Assembly (NCBI GenBank): GCA_028583605.1
Contig: CM053329.1
Coordinates: forward strand, 17,028,080-17,092,079
DNA length: 64,000 nucleotides
From: Dastarcus helophoroides
Taxonomy: Eukaryota > Arthropoda > Insecta > Coleoptera > Bothrideridae
Direction: 5' to 3'
A model generated the notes under the pieces. It had not been told where the DNA came from. It saw nothing but the letters and a program-made list of their open reading frames with translations, and did not search any database. A program made the position numbers and the translations under genes. Below are positions 53,881 through 64,000 of the stretch, piece by piece; position 1 is the first letter of the stretch; every line of letters starts with the position of its first letter.

Positions 53881-56800
53881 AAATTGTCAAAATTTCGAGA
53901 GAAAAAGGTCAAAATTTCGAGAAGAGTTGATTCTTTTGTGGCACAATCCACTCGGTAGAAGTTAACCTTTTAAAAACTCCATTTTTTTGATTTCAACTTT
54001 TTTTACCTTATCCAAAATGTCCACTTTTCTTTCAGAATTACCACATTTTTGTTAAATTTCCACATTTTCTTAAGGTTTGTACATTTTTTTCTTGATTTAA
54101 GGTTTTTTAAACTTCTTTCTTTCTTAAAAAAAAGACCTTTTTTCTAAATTTTGGAGAATTCAATTTTTTACGTAAGCATTTTTTAATATTTAAACTTGTT
54201 TAAAGATATGCTCAAAATATTGACTCTTCTGAAAATTATTTCGATTTTTTCTAAAGGATTTAAATTCATTTGGAAATACGAAAATATGAAAATTTTGACT
54301 GACTGATAATCTGGTTCGACATTTTCCAAATTTCCACTTTTTTTGAAAACTGCATCCACTTTTTTAAAAAATTTGATTTTTTTAAAAAAATTGATTTTTT
54401 TAAAAAATTTGACTTACTTAAAAACTTCGAATTTTTAAAAAACGTTGTCTAAAAAGTTCTATTTTTCTTTTGGTAATTTTGACTCCTACTAAATTTTTTA
54501 AAATTTCACTATTTCAGAATTTCTATGTATTTGAATTTGACTTACTTAAAAACTTCGAATTTTTAAAAAACGTTTTCTAAAGAGTTCTATTTTTCTTTTG
54601 GTAATTTTGACTCCTACTAAATTTTTTAAAATTTCACTATTTCAGAATTTCTATGTATTTGAAAATTTCGACAGTTTCTCAATTATAACTTTCTCTTGAA
54701 CAATTGAAAGTTGTTTTTAAGTTTAGACCCTTTTTTTCGTGTTATCTTTTTCTAAATTTTAAAAATTTGATTTTATATGAAAATTTCGACTATTTTTTAA
54801 AATTTAGGCTGTATTATATATTTCGGCTTTTTCTCGAAATCTTGACTTTTTCTTCAAATTATTTCGACTTTTTTCTGAACAATTCGACTTTATTTGGGTG
54901 TCTCGATTTTTTGAAAACTATGACTGATAATCACGAACTTTTTCAAAATTTCCACCTATTTAAAAATTCCGAATAATTTTTGAGGAATTTGATCTTTTAA
55001 AAATTTTGAATTTTGAAATACGTCGAATTTTTTTTTAAATTTTGCTTGAAGATCCTCTTTTTCTTTTGAAATTTTCGACTTTTTTTTTAATTTTTTCAAA
55101 ATTTCCTTTCAGACTTCCAATTTATTAAAAACATTTTGACGTTTTCAAAAATTCACTTTTTTATTCCGACTTTTTTACTTTTTCAAATTTTTCACTTTTC
55201 TTTCGGAATTACCACTTGTTTTCGAAATTTCGATATTTACTCAAAATTTTCACTTTTTTTATTGACCTTTTTCCAAATTTTGAATATTTCGAACTTTTTT
55301 GTACAAATTTTTCGAAATTTGAACTTGCTACATGAATTTCTCGAGATGTTAACTGTGTGTGAAAATTATTTAGATTTTTTGTGAAGGATTAAATTTTATT
55401 TGGAAAGGTGTCCCTTGTCAAAATTTTAACTGATTGATAATCTCACTGAACATTCTCCACTTTCCTAAAAATTCCGTATATTTTTTTGAAAAATACAACT
55501 TTTTTTAGTTTTAATTTTTTTTTTAAATTGTCTCGAAAATTTGTTTTTCTCTTGAAAATTTCGATTTTTTCCCAATTTTTCATAATTTTCTCTTTTATTT
55601 TACAATTTCTTATATCAAATTTGTGTTTTTTTTTTAATAATTCGATGTTTTTTGAAAATGTTGACATTTTCGAGTATTTCGAATTTTTTTTAATTTTCGA
55701 CATCTTATTCGAAAAGCTGACTGAATATTAATAATTTGGAAATATTTCAAAATTTTAACTTTTTTTAACACTCCAATCTTTTTAGAAATTCGACAATTTC
55801 GAATTAATTACAAAATTTTGACTTTTTTAAAAATTCAATTTTTTTATATTGGCATTTTTTACTGTTTTTAAATTTTGCATTTTTTTTCAAAATTACCACT
55901 GTTTTCACAATTTCGACATTTTCTAGAGGTTTTTGATTTCGGATTGAAAAGTTTGAGAACATGTTTTTCAAATTTTCGGCTTCTCTTCGGTTTTTTTTTT
56001 TGAAAACTGAGACCTTTTGTTCGTTTTATCTTTTTCTAAATTTTAAGAAATTTGATTAATGATGTATAGAAATTTTTTGAAATTTGGACTTGTTTAAAGA
56101 GTTTCTCGAAATGTTAACTTATTCGAAAATTATTTCGACTTTTTTTTTGAAGGATTATTTGGAAATATCGCCTTTTTGAACATTTTTCCTAATCGATAAG
56201 CTTGCACAACGTTCTCCACATTTTCATTTTTTTTAATCTGTCCTGTTTTTGAAGCTTCATCTTTTTAAAGTCTCGCATTTTTTAAAAAATTGACTTGAAA
56301 ATTCTATTTTTCTTTTGAAAATTTCTTTTTTTTCTACATTTTTCATAATTTTCACTTTTTTCAGAATTTTTAATTACTTTAAAATCGCCTTTTTTAAAGG
56401 TCGATATTTTTGGAAAATTTTTACAATTTTGAGTAATATTTTTAAATTTTCGTCATCCTTTTCCAAAGGTCGACTAATTAATAATCTGGACTTTCTTCAA
56501 AATTTCGACTTTTCTTAAAAAGTTTGACTTTTATAAAATTTTTGAGTTTGTTAAAAAATTTTGACTTTTTTAAAAATTATTTTTTTTGACTTTTTACAAA
56601 ATTTCCATTTTTTCAGAATGACCACTTTTTTTCAAATTTTAGACATTTTCTCAGTGTTTTTTTTTTTCATTTTTTTGAAAAATTTAAGGGTTTTCACTTT
56701 GAAAATTTTATCTTTCTTTCGTATTACTGCCTCCTTTTATTGGAAATTTTGAGTGATTGATATTCTCGCTTTTCCATGCTTTTTTTAGAAAAATTCGACC

Positions 56801-57290
56801 TTTTTGAAAATTTCAATTTTTTTAATTGTCTTGAAAGTTCTATTTTTCTGTAAAAAATCTTTGACTTTTCGTTTTTTCAAAATTTTCACTTTTTTCAAAA
56901 TTTTTAGTTATTTTAAAATTTCGACATTGTCTCAGTTTTTTTTTGAAAACTTAGATCATTTTTTCATTTCTTCTTTTCCTAAATTATTAAATATACATCA
57001 TATATTATATTTTATTTATTTATATATGTTATTATTATTTTATTTTATATATTATATTATATTATTTTCCTATATTATTAAAATTTGAACTTTTTTAAAT
57101 GTTTCAGCTTTTTCTCGAAATGTTGACTTATTTCTGGAAATTCTTTACACGTCTTTTTGAAGGATAAAACTTTATTTGAAAATTTTGACTTTTTGAAAAT
57201 TTTATCTGATTGATAATTTCAAAATTTCTACTTTTTTTAAATTCCTATAATTTTTTTGAATGAAATTTGCATTTGCTTGGTTAGTACTTT
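53880..57290. repeat. T-rich degenerate repeats, including a 127-bp tandem duplication
   Basis: gacttacttaaaaacttcg at 54411 and 54538 begins two nearly identical 127-bp units (to about 54665). Elsewhere tttttcaaaatttcgac words repeat without fixed period. 56990-57065 is almost pure AT (tatattatatt type). All frames of 60-94 residues here are Phe-rich repeat readings. Confidence 0.65.
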
Positions 57291-57298
57291 TATATTAT

Positions 57299-57614
57299 TG
57301 TAACGAAATGTAATTGTAAAATTTAGTGAGGAATTTTTTAGAAAATTTGATAAGGAGAAGCGGTGCCTATAATGAATCAAACGGCAGATAAGCGCTCCAG
57401 AAACTTCGGCAAGCGATAAGTCATCCGCTCGATATTTCTAGAACCCGAAACGGGAACTATATAAACGCGGTCGCCATTCCGTCAATTAGTCGAGTTAGTT
57501 ATAAGTCAATGAATAAATTAGTTAATTAAACAGTGTAGTGTTCCGAGTTCAGTTTTGAAATAAAGTGGTTACAATTCACAGCGTATTAATCATTCCAACC
57601 AATAACGTGCAAGA
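57299..57614 (+). mobile_element. Solo LTR, diverged, TTAT target duplication
   Basis: It begins TGTAACGAAATG and ends GTGCAAGA, where CA is expected, so the last dinucleotide is mutated. TTAT flanks it at 57295-57298 and 57615-57618. It has a TATA box (tatataaacgcgg) and aataaagtgg. It is more diverged than the copies at 13.8 and 27.5 kb, hence older. Confidence 0.82.
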
Positions 57615-57812
57615 TTATTATTTATAGATTTTTATGGAATTTTCGATTGTCTAATCTTATTCTGAGTATTATAGAATTTACGCCTAGAATACAGACTCCG
57701 GAATATTAATTTGAAGACTGATTTCAATCTTTTATTTAAGCTTTATGGAATTTTAGTTAGAAAACTGATATCAGTCTTTAAAAAATATTTAGTATTAAAT
57801 TCAATAAAGCAT

Positions 57813-57818
57813 TTTATT
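57813..57818 (-). terminator. Polyadenylation signal of the Osiris gene
   Basis: AATAAA on minus, 28 bp beyond the stop codon ending at 57846. Confidence 0.65.
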
Positions 57819-57845
57819 AATATTATGTTACCAAAAAAACATGAT

Positions 57846-58276
57846 TTAATAGTTATACTGATTGCTCTCAATATTATCGTAAACGTAAGTGTGCCCAAAA
57901 TCCCCGTAACTAGCAAAATCATCATCCAACTCCCAGGGTCTGTTAGACAAATCCTGGAAGTTCACATTCAGCGTAAAACTGCTGTCAGCCGTCTCTTTCT
58001 GAGCCAAAGGTACACAATCACTAAAATACACAAAATCCTTACACTGTCCAGTCGTGCCCCCAGCTGCCGTCGAATAAAGTCCATAATTCACGTTACTGGT
58101 GGCGATCTTCTTCAACCCTTGAATGGAAGTAAGCAGGAGAGCCATTTTGGCCAACAGCAACGCTTTACCGCCCAATACCGCCAAAAACTGGAATCCCATA
58201 GGGATCATTATCATACCCACGGCCACTATGCCGAACATCATCAGGGATAACATCATGTTTCTGTGACGTCGTCTCG
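57846..58276 (-). CDS. Last coding exon of an Osiris-family (DUF1676) protein
   Basis: After acceptor TTCTTTGCAG (58286-58277) the exon opens in phase 1 (completing a split codon) with RRRHRN, then MMLSLMMFGIVAVGMIMIPM, GFQFLAVLGGKALLLAKMAL and LLTSIQGLKKIATSNVNYGLY. Basic residues, a long hydrophobic segment, the K-A-L-L-(L/V)-x-K-x-A-L core and YGLY are the signature of the Osiris C-terminal domain. The acidic tail has two cysteines and ends with YNY. Osiris proteins are insect-specific, secreted or membrane proteins of the endosomal/cuticle-forming epithelium, usually in clusters. The 5' exons, with the signal peptide and Cys-rich part, are not in view. The plus-strand frame 57711-58250 is a shadow. 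Confidence 0.9.
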
Positions 58277-58390
58277 CTGCAAAGAAGAAAGTTGTTAACC
58301 ACCGTTGTTGGCAACGATTTTGTGACTTTTTAAAACTTCGTGGCCTAACACATTATTTACATAGTTATAGAATAATTAGATCAATAATTT
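58277..58390 (-). other. 3' end of an Osiris intron
   Basis: The acceptor lies at 58277-58286. The intron continues upstream at least to the satellite, which is therefore probably intronic. Confidence 0.6.
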
Positions 58391-61300
58391 TATTGCTTTT
58401 TGCTTATTAGTATTGACTATTCATTCAATAGTATTGAGCCAGAATTATAAGGTTAATACGTTAACAGTTTGAAGTCTAGACTATTAAGTCAATACTTTAG
58501 AACTTAGTAAGTACAGTGGCTTGAATTTCAAACCAGCAACTGTATCGAGTAAATGCTATAACTAATTCAACACTATTAAGTTTGTAAAATTAACTGAATA
58601 GTTTAATATTGAATTATTTATTGCATTACATTTATTGCTGCTGACTAGCATTGAATTATAACGATTAATTGAATATAATTGATTCAATAAAATGGATTCA
58701 GTTCTACCGATTCAATAACAAAATATTGAGTAAATAATACTGACTCAATACTATTAACTTGATGGTATTAAAAATCAATTTGGCCACAAAATCTTGTATC
58801 GATAATGCTCCTGAATTCTATTGATTTAATAAGATGAAAGTCTGTTCTACTGATTCAGTACTAAAATATTGACTCAATACCAAAATATTAAATCAATAAT
58901 ACTGACTTAATACTATTCAGTTGATAGTATTGAACATCAATTTAGCCACAAAACCTTGTATCGATGATGCCCCTGAATTTTGTTGATTTAATAAGATGAA
59001 AGTCTGTTCTACTGATTCAGTACTAAAATATTGACCCAATACGAAAATATTGAATCAGTAATACTAAATTAATACTATTCAGTTGATAGTATTGAACATC
59101 AATTTGGCCACAATACCTTGTATTATAGATGCCTCTGAATGCTATTGATTCAATAAGATGAAGTCAGGTACTACTGTATTAATACCAAAATATTGACTCA
59201 ATACCAAAATATTGGGTCAAAAATTCTGACCTAATACTATTAACTCGATAGTAAATCAAAAAATCGAAAATCAAATTGACCACAAAACCTTGTATTGATG
59301 ACGCTCCTAAATGTTATTGATTCAATTACATGGAGCCTGTATTACTGATTCAATACCAAAATATTGAGTCAAGGATAGTGACTCTATGCTATTAGCTCGA
59401 TACTATTAAAAATCAAGTTTGCCACAAAATTTTGTATTGATGATGCCCCCAAATACTATTAATTCAATAAGGTTAAGTCTGTTGACTCGATACCAAAATA
59501 TTGACTCGATACCAAAATATTGATTCGATACCAAAATGGTGAATTAATATAACTGACTCAATACTATTCACTTGATAGTATTGGCCTCGATGGTATTTGG
59601 TCACAAAACCTTGTATTGTTGCCCCTAAATACTATTAATTCAATAAGATGAAGTCTGTTCTACTGATTCAATACCAAAATATTGACCTAATATCAAAATA
59701 TTAAATCAATTGAGTCAATACTATTCACTTAATAGCGTTGAACAGCAATTTGGGCTATAAATCCTTGTATTAATGATGCCTCTGAATGCTGCTGATTCAA
59801 TAAGATAGAGTCTGTACGACTAATTCAATATCAAAATATTGAGTCAATAATACTGACTTAATACTACTGACTCGATACTGTTGAATATCAAGTTGGTCCC
59901 CTTGTATTGATGAATGCCTCTGAATGTTATTGATTCGAAAATTTGGAGTATGTACTACTGATTTAATACTAAAACATTGAGTCAACAATACTGACTCAAT
60001 ACTATTAACTCGATAGTATTGAAAATCAACTTAATCACAAAATCTTGTATTGATGATACCCCCGAATGCTATTGCTTTCAATACAGATGGAGTCTGTACG
60101 ACTGATTCAATATCAAAATATTAAGTCAATAATACTGACTCAATACTACTAACTTGATACTGTTAAAGGTCAATTTGGCCACAAAACCTTGTATTGATGA
60201 TGCCCCTGAATGTTATTGATTCGAAAATATGGAGTATGTAGTACTAATTCAGTATTAAAACATTATGTCAACAATACTGACTCAATACTATTAACTCGAT
60301 AGTATTGAAAATCAATTTAGCAACAAAATGTTATATTGATAATACCCCCGAATGCTATTGTTTCAATAAGATGGAGTCTGTACAACTGATTCAATAGTAA
60401 AATATTGAGTCAATAATACTGATTCAATACTACCAACTCAATACTATTGAAGATCAATTTGGCCACAAAACCTTGTATTGATGATGCCCCTGAATGTTAT
60501 TGATTCGAAAATATGGAGTATCTAGTACTAATTTAGTATTAAAACATTGAGTCAACAATACTGACTCAATACTATTAACTCGATAGTGTTGAAAATCAAT
60601 ATAGCAACAAAACTTTGTATTGATGATACCCCCGAATGCTATTGTTTCAATAAGATGGAGTCTGTACGACTGATTCAATATCAAAATATTAAGTCAATAA
60701 TACTGACTCAATACTACTAACTTGATAATGTTAAAAATTAATTTGACCACAAAACCTTGTACTGATGATGCTCCCAGATATTATTGATTTAATAAGATGA
60801 AGACTGTTCTACTGATTCAATACCAAAATATTGACTCAATACCAAAATATTGACTCAATATCCAAATATTAAATCAATAACACTGACTCAATACTATTTA
60901 CTCAATAGCGTTGAACAGCAATTTGGCCACAAAACCTATTAATGATGCCTCTGAATGCTACTGATTCCATAAGATGATGTCTGTACTACTGATTCAATAT
61001 CAAAATATTGAGTCAATAAAACTGACTCAATACTACTAACTCGATACTGTTTAAGGTCAATTTGGCCACAAAACCTTGTATTGATGATGCCCCTGAATGT
61101 TATTGATTCGAAAATATGGAGTATGTAGTACTAATTCAGTATTAAAACATTATGTCAACAATACTGACTCAATACTATTAACTCGATAGTATTGAAAATC
61201 AATTTAGCAACAAAATGTTGTATTGATGATACCCCCGAATGCTATTGTTTCAATAAGATGGAGTCTGTACAACTGATTCAATAGTAAAATATTGAGTCAA

Positions 61301-63400
61301 TAATACTGATTCAATACTACCAACTCAATACTATTGAAGATCAATTTGGCCACAAAACCTTGTATTGATGATGCCCCTGAATGTTATTGATTCGAAAATA
61401 TGGAGTATCTAGTACTAATTTAGTATTAAAACATTGAGTCATCAATACTGACTCAATACTATCAACTCGATAGTGTTGAAAATCAATATAGCAACAAAAC
61501 TTTGTATTGATGATACCCCCGAATGCTATTGTTTCAATAAGATGGAGTCTGTACGACTGATTCAATATCAAAATATTAAGTCAATAATACTGACTCAATA
61601 CTACTAACTTGATAATGTTAAAAATTAATTTGACCACAAAACCTTGTATTGATGATGCTCCTGAATATTATTGGTTTAATAAGATGAAGACTGTTCTGCT
61701 GATTCAATACCAAAATATTGAATCAATAATTCTAACTCATTACAATTAACTCAGTAGTGTTAAACAGCAATTTGGCCACAAAACCTTGTATTGACGAGGC
61801 CTCTGAATGCTATTAGTTCAATAAGATGAAGTCTGTACGACTAATTCAATATCAAAATATTGATCCAATAATACTGACTCAATACTACAAACTCGATACT
61901 GTTGAAAATCAATCTGGTCACAAAACCTTGTATTAATGATGCCCCTGAATGTTACTAATTCGAAAATATGGAGTATGTACTACTGATTCAATACTAAAAC
62001 ATTGAGTCAACATTACTGACTCAACACTATTAACTCGATAGTATTGAAAATCAATTAACCAACAAAACTTTGTATTGATGCTACCCCCGAATGCTATTGC
62101 TTCAATACGATGAAGTCTGTAGGACTGATTTAATATCAAAATATAATATCAATAATACTGACTCAATACTAATAATTTAATAATATTGAAAATTAATTTG
62201 GTCCCAAAACCTTGTATTGATGATGCCCCTGAATACTATTAATTCAATAAGATGAAGACTGTTCTGCTGATTCAATACCAAAATATTAAATTAATAATAC
62301 TGACTCAATACCATTCACTCAATAGTGTTTAACAGCAATTTGCCCACAAAACCTTTTATTAATGATGCCTCTGGATACTATTGATTTAATTAGATAAAGT
62401 CTGTAAGACTGATTTAATATCAAAATATTGAGTCAGTAATACTGACTCAATACTACTAACTCGATACTGTTGAAAATCAATTTGGCCACAAAATCTTGTA
62501 TTGATGATGCCCTTGAATGTTATTGATTCGAAAATATAGAGTATGCACTACTGATTCAATACTAAAACATTGGGTCAACAATACTGACTCAATACTATTA
62601 ACTCGATAGTATTAAAAATCAATTTAGCCACAAAACCTTTTATTGATGATAGCCCCGAATGCTATTACTTAATATGATGGAGTCGTAGGACTGATTCAAT
62701 ATCAAAATATTGAGTCAATAATACTGACTCAATACTACTAACTTGATACTGCTGAAAATTAATTGGGCCACAAAACTTTGTATTGAAAATGTTCCTGAAT
62801 ACTATTGATTTAATAAGATGAAGACTCTTCTGCCAATTCAATACCAAAATATTGACTCAATAGCAAAATATTGACTCAATAAAGAATATTGAATCAATAA
62901 TACTGACTCAATACTATTCACTCAACGGTGGTAAACAGCAATTTGGCCACAAAACATTCTATTAATGATGCCTCCTGAATGCTATTTATTCAATAAGATG
63001 AAGTCTGTGCGACTGATTCAATATCAAAATATTGAGTCAATAATACTGACTCAATACCACTAACTCGATACTATTGAAAATCAATTTGGCCGCAAAACCT
63101 TGTATTGATGATGCCCCTGAATGCTATTGATTAGACAATATGGAGTCTGTACTAGTTATTCAATACTAAAATATTGAGTCAACAATACTGACAATACTCG
63201 ATAGTATTGAAAATCAACTTGACCACAAAACCTTCTATTGTTAATGAGATGAAGTCAATACTACTAACTTAATACGAAAATATTGACTCAATAACAAAAT
63301 ATTGAGTCAACAATACTGACTCAATACTATTAACTAGATAGTATTAAAAATCAATTTGACCCCAAAACCTTTGTACTGATGATGCCGCTTGTTTAAAATG
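58390..63400. repeat. Satellite array with paired TGASTCA sites; 887-bp higher-order repeat
   Basis: Monomers of about 140-180 bp share ggccacaaaaccttgtattg, atgatgcccctgaatg and ttgagtcaataatactgact followed by caatac. TGAGTCA and TGACTCA face each other across the 7-bp spacer ataatac, giving an inverted pair in most monomers. gccacaaaac at 60178 and 61065 lies in two near-identical blocks 887 bp apart, six monomers each. Minus frames of 60-76 residues recur in register with this repeat and are not genes. Confidence 0.9.
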
Positions 63401-64000
63401 CCAGTCTCATTAAACAAATGTACAGAATAAAAAAATTTAAGACTTTCATGTAATTCTACAAATAAAATTAATTCCTTGTTCAGGCAACGAAGCAATAAAC
63501 CCCTTTGATGCCCTAAAAGTGTGTTCGATTGTTTGCACTTGAAATGTTCATCTGCAGCTACTTCAAAAGTGTATCGTAGCGTCAATAAAAGCGACATCCT
63601 CTAGTTTCAAGCGATGGGATCAAATTTGCTTTAGATTGCTTTATAATAAAAGACATCTGTCTCTCTACTTGTTGTTTCCTAAGACGTTTTAATCAGTTTC
63701 GATTGAGTCTTCGGATGTCGTTTTATTTCTTTACGCCAACGCGGAATATGAGTAGAAGAATGGAAACAGATGCTTTCGTTTGTAATATTAAACATAAAAT
63801 CGAAGCATTGAGGTCTTTGTAATCCATTGAAAGGGGGCAGATGTTTGTAGTGTCGAGTAATGGAACCGTAGGTTTAATAAAAAATATATTGGATATTTTA
63901 GAAAGCAAATCTGTTTATTATTTATATTAAGAGGGTTGCCAAGGATTAAACAATTTCGCCCTCGTAAGGTTGTAAGGTTTTAAGGTCGTTTCTGAGTAAA
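63400..64000. other. Low-copy DNA, no exon recognised
   Basis: Complexity is higher than in the satellite. It is probably Osiris intron or upstream DNA. The 87-residue (63334-63597) and 61-residue (63723-63908) minus frames were inspected for an Osiris 5' exon and show none. Confidence 0.4.

Noticed and set aside
57711..58250. 179-residue plus-strand frame
   Set aside because: Antisense shadow of the Osiris exon.
63334..63597. 87-residue minus frame as a possible Osiris 5' exon
   Set aside because: It runs into the satellite, has no signal peptide and lacks an Osiris-type cysteine pattern or clear splice sites.

Overview
The window is eukaryotic nuclear DNA from an insect. It is very AT-rich, its introns are about 55 nt long, it carries the last coding exon of an Osiris-family (DUF1676) gene, a family restricted to insects, and it holds relics of mariner, hAT, non-LTR and LTR elements. 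The order cannot be fixed from sequence alone; a beetle would fit. No bacterial operons, CRISPR arrays, tRNAs or rRNAs were seen. Most of the 64 kb is repeat. Genuine coding sequence is a small fraction: a signal-peptide first exon (5311-5442, minus), a two-exon 107-residue protein (39950-40328, plus), a two-exon 62-residue tyrosine-rich peptide (49102-48859, minus) and the Osiris 3' exon (58276-57846, minus).

Layout: 1-3130 AT-rich satellites (periods about 316 and 233 bp); 3.4-5.3 kb foldback repeats; 5.3-5.5 kb promoter and first exon; 6.8-10.5 kb 329-bp satellite; 10.9-16.7 kb LTR fragments, a non-LTR relic, hAT ends and duplications; 16.7-17.7 kb reverse-transcriptase relic with a triplicated segment; 17.7-21.6 kb mariner transposase split by about 2.87 kb of 328-bp satellite; 22.4-24 kb inverted duplications and a hammerhead-bearing repeat; 25-28 kb tandem repeat and two LTRs; 30.1-37.1 kb a satellite made of AGGTCA/CACGTG units with inverted arms, enclosing a 191-bp array; 38.0-38.8 kb a long-TIR element; 40-42.9 kb a gene, duplications and a second hammerhead copy; 42.9-47.2 kb a heptanucleotide array; 48.9-49.4 kb a small gene; 50.7 kb a 21-bp minisatellite; 51.3-53.9 kb tandem units with hammerhead-like palindromes; 57.3 kb solo LTR; 57.8-58.3 kb Osiris exon; 58.4-63.4 kb a satellite with paired TGASTCA sites.

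The most notable system is a set of hammerhead-ribozyme motifs in three repeat families. A complete type I hammerhead lies at 23437-23483: helix I 6 bp, helix II 4 bp, helix III 3 bp, invariant core, GUC cleavage triplet. A paralogue at 42527-42573 has the core G8 changed to A. A palindromic mobile element carries a second hammerhead-like motif whose helix II shows a compensatory base change, and two of its insertions have 12-bp target duplications, one confirmed by a filled/empty-site comparison within this window. A third family forms tandem units at 52.0-53.8 kb. This pattern resembles retrozymes and Penelope-like retroelements, but no reverse transcriptase of that type is present here.

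All repeat boundaries were read by eye and are approximate unless a target duplication fixes them.
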